DNA of 64,000 nucleotides from Tubiluchus corallicola (lineage: Eukaryota; Priapulida; Priapulimorpha; Priapulimorphida; Tubiluchidae): contig JAQGDQ010000055.1 in NCBI GenBank assembly GCA_030141605.1, positions 579,001-643,000 on the forward strand. The letters run 5' to 3'. A model generated the notes under the pieces. It had not been told where the DNA came from. It was given only the letters and a program-made list of their open reading frames with translations, and did no database searches. Positions 51,401 through 60,400 of the stretch are shown here, piece after piece (within the stretch, counting starts at the first letter, position 1; the number at the start of each line of letters is the position of its first letter). A program made the translations under genes and the position numbers.

Positions 51401-54400
51401 ATTAGTGTCACAATTTATGCATCTTATTGAAAAGACTTACTCCCATGTATAAGAGACCCCCTATTTTTAAAGTGAAAATTCTGAGCAAAAAAGGGTCTCT
51501 TATACACGGGAAAATACGGTAGCTAGGAAGGGTGTAGCATTAAATGAAGTAGCTATGAAGGGTGTAGCATTAAATGAAGTAGCAAGAAGGGTGTAGCATT
51601 AAATGAAGTAGCTAGGAAGGGTGTAACATTAAATGAAGTAGCAAGAAGGGTGTAATTTAGCATTCTAATTTTTGTGAATGAGCGAATATTAACTCCTATC
51701 TAGCCTATTGTTGATGCAGCATCCGTTATTTTCTACACAGATACTGAATGTTTGTAGCTCATTAATCATTGGTATGCACGGCTGACAGTTTGGCATGTTG
51801 TAGTGACAGGTTTTTGTGCAACTCAAAAGACAAAAAGAAATATCGTTGATACGTGTGTACAAGAGAATGTAATTTTTGTGCAAATAAGTTTTGAGCTGCT
51901 TTTGAATTATTTTTCTTTCTATGTGCAGTTGTAATGCAAATTTTTCTTTTGTGATTTTTAAGTTTATTATTTACAGATGTACACTCATGTCTCGATTTGC
52001 CGGACAAAAGCGGAAGGCGTCGGTTTCAGTTTACCAAATGTCCGTAGTTACCGATACTAAACTAATGCAGAAGGCGCTGTGTATGAGACTCACTGTAATG
52101 TAGAATCAGTCGTCTAATTGTCTTAAAAACGTCTTATACGAAAGTATATAAAAACTGCCGGCAATTGACTCAAATAACTCCTCATAAATGACTCTATATT
52201 TTTTCTGCACATGCTTTACGCTGATGTAATGATGAAAACAAAGTGATGGCCCGCCAACTAGTCAGCTTGTGAAATAACGGACTGTGTCCATAGTATGCGG
52301 GACTTTTTAATGGTCCAAATTTTGTCTGATTCTTCCAATATACGTAAAAAGTGAGGTCTGCCAAACCGAGATATAAATGTACTAGAAGTTTTAATTTGTT
52401 GTAACGTATTCTGTTTCAAGCATTAATCAATGTAAATATTGTTTTTTCACACTCAGCTACCGTTTTTTTGTGATGTTGACGTCAAGTTTCTTAGGCAGTT
52501 GCTTCTGAAATCAAATACATACATATTCAGTGCCGGTCAGATAATAATTTATGCTGGTGATGTAGCTGAAGAAATGTACCTGCTCAGAAGAGGCATTTGC
52601 ACGGTACTGTTGTTAATGCAAAATGTTTTTTTATTGATGAATTGCTTGCTTGCCTACTTACTTACTTGCTTATTTATTTACTTACATACTCACTCACTCA
52701 CTCAGTCACTCACTCACTCACTTACTATATTACTTACTTAGTTACATAATTATTTACCTGCTTACTTATTGATAACAGTTATTTGCTATCTGTAAGTCCA
52801 ACATATGGCTGGCTATGCTTATTTCTTTAACCAGTGCTGGAATGTTCTTAGTGGAATATGTTTTATGTATAGTTAGCACATTTGATTAATGGTGCTTTCA
52901 GATGTTAAGACTTCTTTCGCAACTTGTTGTACAAGTTCTCTCTGCGAGTAAAGTTGCACTTGTGAATGGCTTGCCAACTTCTCTGCCAACTACAGTTTGG
53001 AAAACTGTTAAACTTTGATGTGCAAGTATAAAACGGGTATAATATAACTTCTTTAGTATGACCGTTTCTCTGTAGTGAAAACTGTTCTGTTATAGCTTTT
53101 GACAAATGACCTGAAAGATGTGATAGCAGAAGTCGGTCCTGGACAGGCTTTTGGAGAGCTGGCTTTACTAGTTATCGATTACAGCCCGGTAACTATACGT
53201 GCAAAGACGGCAGTAGATGTCATTATGATAAGTCGAAGTTCATTTGAGACTGTCTGTGAGCAGTTTCCCTTAGTGAAAGCACAATTTCAAAGAGCGTGCC
53301 TGCGGGATGATTGGGTTAGCAGGATAAGGAACCAATCTCTTGTGCATAACTCGGCGAGAACTCCCGTGAGTTGACATTTTCTTAAATTGATATTGTAATA
53401 AAGTGTAACGATTGCACATTTTCACTATGCAGATTTTTGCTAAACGACTTCCTTCTCCTCCGTGATTTATAAATGTATCACTTCATTCATCCCACTTCAT
53501 AATGTATCATTCAGCACATGATTTAGCAGAGCGAGAGCACTTTAGTTTTCCTGCAGCGAAATTATTTATTATTCCTTTGATGTCTTTTTGTGCATAGAAT
53601 TAGCATTTCCTAACCTCTCTTAAAGCAAAACCGGACCCAATCTTAAACTGTAGATCAAAACAATCTACTCTTTAAAATATTGAAAGGAAACGTACTATGT
53701 TTTTTCAAAAATGACTTGCATGAAAGAATTATTACCACGGAAAGAGAATTTCACGTTCGCACCACTAGTTAAACAGGCACTAGTGCCTGCATTTCGGGAA
53801 CGCATTGCAGGTATTGTACTTCTCAGTTCAGATGTGTTAGTTTGTGAAGAACTCCACATGTTTGACAGCTCATGGGTGAGTAGGGCAATAAATTTGAAAT
53901 TTGAATTTTTACCTTAAAACTTGCACCCAGTTTTGGTACAACACAGTGAATATCTTACAATAGCATTGTACTTAAATTTTCGTTTTCACAAACACGTGCA
54001 ACACACTCGTGGAATATTTTTGCTGTTGAAAATGATGTTAGTTTGTGATGTCATCAATAGTTGGGGTCGCCCCGCTGGTAATTAAGTTTTCAGTCTATTG
54101 TTTAATCATCATAAACGCTTTTGCAGTATTAATTGTGTTAAAATTTATACTTTTTATCAGACTTGAAAGCGGGGTAGTGTACGAAAAATCATCCTGTTTT
54201 CCTTTAAACCCTCGCTATTAGTATTCTGGTGAAATTTGGCGAAGTCCCATGTCGGACACAATGTAGTCATCACTTGTGCAGTCATTCAGTTCTTTTAGGA
54301 TTGAGTTTCTTGCTGTGTAAACATTGTTAACTTCTATTTGCCATCATATGTTGCGTAAACACTGCTTAATTGGATTTATTTTGCATGTTACACCATTGTT

Positions 54401-57400
54401 AATAAAATTTTGATATGCAGAACTGCTCACTTCATTTTTTTGTTAAACACACCCCAGTTAAACACCTTGCTGGCTCATCGTGTCTAGTCGCTGATTTTTT
54501 GAACTGAACTGGGTCACCAGGACCCTCAGTTTGTGACAACATTTTTAACATAAATCTGTCAAAACTTATTGCAGTGATTATAATTAAATGTATTTTGAAC
54601 CATAAGTTCTAATTACAGCTAATTATGCACATTTCAGCTTTTTGTCTACATGGAAAAATACTAAGATTTCGCCTTTTCAGGTGCGATCTACATTGGACTT
54701 GATAAAAGATGCTCATCGTTCAAGAGAAGAGATTCCACTCGACCATATTTTGTCTTTTAAGCTACACAAAGACAACAGTGATTACAATGTTGTGTTTCAA
54801 ACGTCACCTGCTAGATTCGTCAAATATTTGTTAATGAGGTACTTCATTATGTTTAGTTAATTCATATCTAATTTTTTGCAATTAGTTTGGCAGTTTGGCC
54901 TGTTCTTAGTTCTGTGGTGCTCAGTCCTTTTTATTATTAAACTACATATTTATCAATTGTTATTGTTAATAGTAGTGAAGATTACAAGGTGTCACAATAA
55001 TGTCTGCATTTGACCTAAGCAGCTTCTTTTGCATGCAAAAGTTTGTATGAATAGTAAAATTAAGCCTAATATCAAAATATAGTTATATTTGGTATTGTTC
55101 AAAGATATATAAAAAATACTCATCGATTTGCATATTAGTGTGGTACATTTTATGCCTTTTGCTTTAATGTACTAATGTATGTACTCATTTTATATTAATC
55201 TATTTCTATGTATTTCATCTGCAATAGTTACACCACCTGTATACCATTTTTTCTTCCTGAGGCCTCTTTATCAGTGGTTACTGTGGCCAAAGGTTCCATT
55301 TTTTTGTATCTTTGACAATAATAAAAATATGGTTATATAAAAAAAGTAAGCATAACTCAGTTTTCTATGAACCAGTCATATTTTTGGCTAGTAAGGTGAT
55401 AATGAATCAGTCAGCTGGCTGGGCTGTGAGATGAAAAGCATCAAAAAACAGCAAATAGGATGATCTTGAATATATTGGAAGTTTGTGGTGGTGGTGACAA
55501 TGATGATAGTAACAATGATGTTGTTCTTCTGTTGCAGACATAAGTCATTGTACAACACTTTAGTTTCATATAACTAGATTTACAAAACTATTCAACTATC
55601 CACTTGACTATCACTTAAGATACTGAGTGATGTTTAGTTATTTGAAATAAACGGTAAATTTTTTTCAAAATCCAGATTCGGTTCTGAAGGGGCATTAATA
55701 AATTTAAAAAATGGGAGGAAGTTCAGCATCACGCTATGCAAAAGTGTATTTTCTGTAGTATGTTGTGCCACTGTGGAATATACAAATACTTGAAACTTTT
55801 ATTATGTTATTGTTGCAGGCAGAATTACAGGTTTTGATATAAGTGTACATGTTGTGCGCACTAGTGGGGGTGACCATTCGATTTGAACTTAAAATTAGCG
55901 ACTCAGACAGTGATACAGTTTATACTCATTCCATATGCATACTATTTAATTCCACACAGTTCATTATAATTGCATTGAGATGGGACGGCGAAAGACCATA
56001 ATGGTCATCTTGCAGCCACCCCTATTTATAAAACATTAATATTGTTATTAGTTAACTTAGTAGTGCTACTAGCAGCTTGCGAGAGAATGAAGCTAGTTTT
56101 AAACTTCAGCTATACATACATTCGTTATCATTAAACGTTTGAAACATCATGCAATCAGCATAATTTAACCAATTTATTAGTGTTTTTATTGCAGAGCAAA
56201 ATCAAGCAATACATTTGATCTTTGGGAGACACATGGCTTTTTATTTATGATTGTAAAATCTTTAAAACTGAATTCGGATTGGAGTTTGAAAGTTAAAAAT
56301 TCGATTTGATTCAAATTCAGTTTCTGATAATGAATGTTCGCGATTACACACTAGGACTATAGTGTTGAGTTAACTCTTAGCATCGTCATTGTCAAGAACT
56401 GCTGAGCGTAAAGTAAATTTTTTGTTTTATTTTAGACGGACTTTTTTACCAAATGGGAAGTTTATCACTGCTTGGCAGATCATGCGTGTGGGTGTTGCTA
56501 TATTGCATATGGTTATTGTACCAATCCATGCTTCTTTACTGTATAAAAATATTGGTCTGTGGATATTTGCCTACATCTTAGATCTCGTATCAGCTGCTGA
56601 CATGTACGCTGTACTTATTGCATGGTTTTTGGTGATATAAAAACATGTTATTGTTCTTACAATTTATTAACGCATTTTGTGACACATTGTTCATTTTAAG
56701 TGTGGTTCAACTAGGAAGACTAAACACTCACTAGACAGGTTTGATAAAACACTACTCCTAGTAGTCTATGCAAAATTCATTTCCCTGGACATGAAGTATG
56801 GTTAGCAAAAATATTAAAATAATCAAAGAGACTAATATTATATACAGTTTGAAAGTGTTGCTACAATGATATGGTTTTTTGTCATGTAATTATGCTACAT
56901 TGCCTGGCTAGAAAACTGTAAAAAAATTTCATTGTTGTGTTGGTATTAAGTTGAGCCCCAACTAAGCTGTTTTTATTGACTAACCTTACTTCTCAGTAGT
57001 AACATCTAATAGTGACAGCCTTCTGCAAATGCTCTCGTATTTGATTTGAGCTAATTTAAACAAGTTTAGACAAAATTAGTCTAGACAAAAGTTAGCCTTT
57101 AGACAAAATCATACACTCCTATCTCGGTTTGCCGAATAAAAGGGAGACATCGGCCCGAATTTGCCGATTGTCCATATTTACCGATATTAAGCTGATGCAG
57201 TAAACTCCGTGTATCAGACTTACTGTAATATAGAATCAATCGCCTAATTGTCTCAAAAAAGCCTAGTACGGGTCATTCCTATGCAAAGGTATTATAAAAG
57301 TGACTCAAATATCTCCACATAATTGATTCATTATACATATTTTTATACATAGAGATATGTACTGATGTAATGATGTAAACAAAGTGACGGCCCAGTAGTA

Positions 57401-60400
57401 TGTGGAACTTTTAACGGTCCAGATTTTGTCCGATTCTTCCGATATCCGTAAAAGCGAGGTCCGGTTTACCGAGATATGATGTATAAACATATCAGCATTA
57501 AATAGGTTGTGTGATGTTAAAACACTGTGATTTTATAATCATTATGAAGTGATGTTATTTCTAATATCATTAGTCTTGGACACAGTAGTGTAAGCTGCTA
57601 GTTACAATGTTTTCATGGCAACTGGTTTCTTGATACTTTATTTGTTTTTTTACTCCAGTTATGTGAAGTTGCATACGTGTTACTATAATAGTCAAGGTCG
57701 TTTGGTCTCTCATCCATTGGCAACAGCGAAGAATTACCTTAGGACAAACTTTATGATGGACTTTTTTTCTACTCTGCCGATAGAGTTTATCGCTTTCGGA
57801 CTGCACCCTGAAACAGACGCAAATGGCGCTCATGTGCTGACATTGTTCCGAATGAATCGCCTGCTGCATTTTTACCAGATTCCTCTGGCATTCAGTTTTT
57901 TGGAATCAGGTGTGGGATTTGACACTGTGCGTGTAAGGTAAATCGCATTCCATTGTTTCTGCTATTGCAGTGTCTGTCGTTGTCTCTTACTACTTGACTG
58001 TTTGCAATGATAATTCACTTACTTTTTCAGAGAAGTGAAGTACACGTTTCTATCGGTAATATTCATCAATCTGTTTACCTGCCTGTTCTTCAATCTCGCC
58101 TGTCCTCCCAATCCTGAAATATTTGCAGGCCACTCTGAGCATGAGGGTGAAATAGAGAACGTGTGTGGAGAAAACTCGTGGCTTAGTGCCATTAAATTTA
58201 CTAATGCTAATGAGAACGAAAATGTCCGTTACGTGGTCAGTCTTTACTGGGCCAGCGCTACGGCCATTAGTGTTGGCTATGGAGACATAACGCCTCAGAA
58301 CATGGCCGAAATCGCAGTCAGCATTCCCCTGATTGTGGGTGGTGTGGTGTTTTTCGGTTACATCATTGCCAAGATTGCTGCAAGCATGGCTAATGCTGAT
58401 GCACACAGAACGAATTTTCATAAAGATATGACAATCTTGCGCAAATATTGTGCGGTAAGCTAGTTGTTTATGTACATACATTTGTAAGTGCTAAATAATC
58501 TGCATGTTTAATGTCAACGGAGTTCATGTTTTTGTCCAGTTTAAGAACTTTCTATGTAGAAAACTTTGCTTTTCATGAAGATAAAGATAATGGATTTCCA
58601 TTATAATGCCGAAGAAAAACTAGTGTATGAAATCTTGGGCTTGTCAACGTGGATTATTTATTGAAGGTTTCACTAGAAATGAACTGAATGAGATGCCATC
58701 ATATTTACTAAGTAACCAATTTAAAATTGTATATGTTGATTATTGTTTTGATTTGGTTTAAACATAATTTTATTAAAGATGTAGTATTAAACTATGTTTG
58801 AAACTGACAGTTTTACTATTGATATATGTTCTCCCCTAGTTGGATTATTGTTAGGTATATATACCTATTGTTACTCATAATCTATTTTATTTTTTCTATT
58901 TTATTACGGAAACACCAAATAACAATATAATGTAGCATAACCCATTGTGATGACATTGTATACATAGGATTATATAATTACATTAATTTTGTAATAATAT
59001 CGACATGATATCTATATAAACTGTTGCTTGCATTATAGTCAGAATCATTAGAGCCACATTGAGAACCATGTAGACCCACATCTGTATTTACTTATCTCTA
59101 TTATGCATCAATTTGCGAAATAAATATACAGTAGGTGCCGCTTAATAGACTCACTTTGGGGACGGATGTGTTTTGACCCAATTAATCGACTGAATCAATT
59201 ATCCGATAGAAGTAGAAGCATAGAAGCATGAATCATCAGCTTAGTATGCACTGCAAAGGTTGTACCTGCATCTGTACCATTACTGTGCCTGCATGATGCC
59301 TGTATCCTTGACTGTTAACTGATGAAAGCGTGAAAGTGTGATCTTCAACCAGAGCTTCAATAGGAAACCATTAGACAAGTGATTAAATGTTTAGCTTCCA
59401 GAAATTCTTTGGTAACAGGTTAACTGCAGTGGACGAGCATGTAACAAATTCAAGCAAACCACTAGGCTAGCATATTAGCGTATATAATGTACCTGCTTAC
59501 AAACAAAACAGTATTTGACTTGATTGTTTCTACGTATATTATAGAGCACAAAAGCGAACTAAGATGATATAAAAGTAGCAAAAGCTCATTGGTCACAAAC
59601 AAGTGTCCAAATGCATGAGTCTTATTTAAGTGCTTGAAGTAGAAATGTTGAGTCAATTATGCAGAATTTTTTGAGTCAGTTGCAGACAGTTTTTATGTAT
59701 ATACGAATAGGAGCAGCCCATTTTAGGTGCTTTTAGGTCAATTAAGCAACCAATTCTATTTACTCTGAGTCTATAAATGGCGTGTACTGTATACATAAAA
59801 ACGATGTGACATTAGAAAGTGAGTTGTGTTTAATTCACATTAATTTTTACTTATGCTTTAATAATTACTTATCAATTGTGTCTTACTCTCAGTTAATTGT
59901 AGAATTGTTTCAACTGTGCTGAGTAAGTATATGAGTGGGTGAATTATTGCCTTGTGGTAACAGTTACTGCTTTGATATAAGTGGTGAAATTGCCCTATGG
60001 TAACAGTTACTGCTTTGATATAAGTGGTGAAATTGCCCTATGGTAACAGTTACTACATTTTCTATACTATTATGAACACGACCATTGGAAACTCATAAGA
60101 ACCATTCACTAATGAAGGGTTACATGTATCGTCTTGTCTTCTTTTTAACTTTTGTGTTTTTATCTAAGCTTTAATATAATTCTTAATTTATGTTAGCACA
60201 GTGAACATTAAACTTGAATAGTAGTTGTTTGCACAGAGAGATGTTTAATTTATTCTTTGTAGATCAAAGTTCTTAAAAAAATATTGGTGGTTTTTAAGAA
60301 TAGAATATTTCTATTTTGGGATAATTTAAAGAAAAACAGTATTCATTTACTGATTAAAATATAATTATATGCCGGATTAATTGGCACATTTTTAGCAATA

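Larger units (their letters stand above)
49366..52456. other. CNGK intron with hAT-like end, TA-element and minisatellite
   Basis: The 3.2-kb intron before the repeat II CNBD. CAGGGCCAAATTAACACTTA at 49366 resembles hAT-type ends, but I found no partner end. The TIR element at 51063-51521, the minisatellite at 51523-51655 and the MITE at 51980-52381 are listed separately. The rest shows nothing recognisable. Confidence 0.4.

Noticed and set aside
58050-58481. Minus-strand 143-aa ORF
   Set aside because: Antisense shadow of the repeat III pore exon of the channel.
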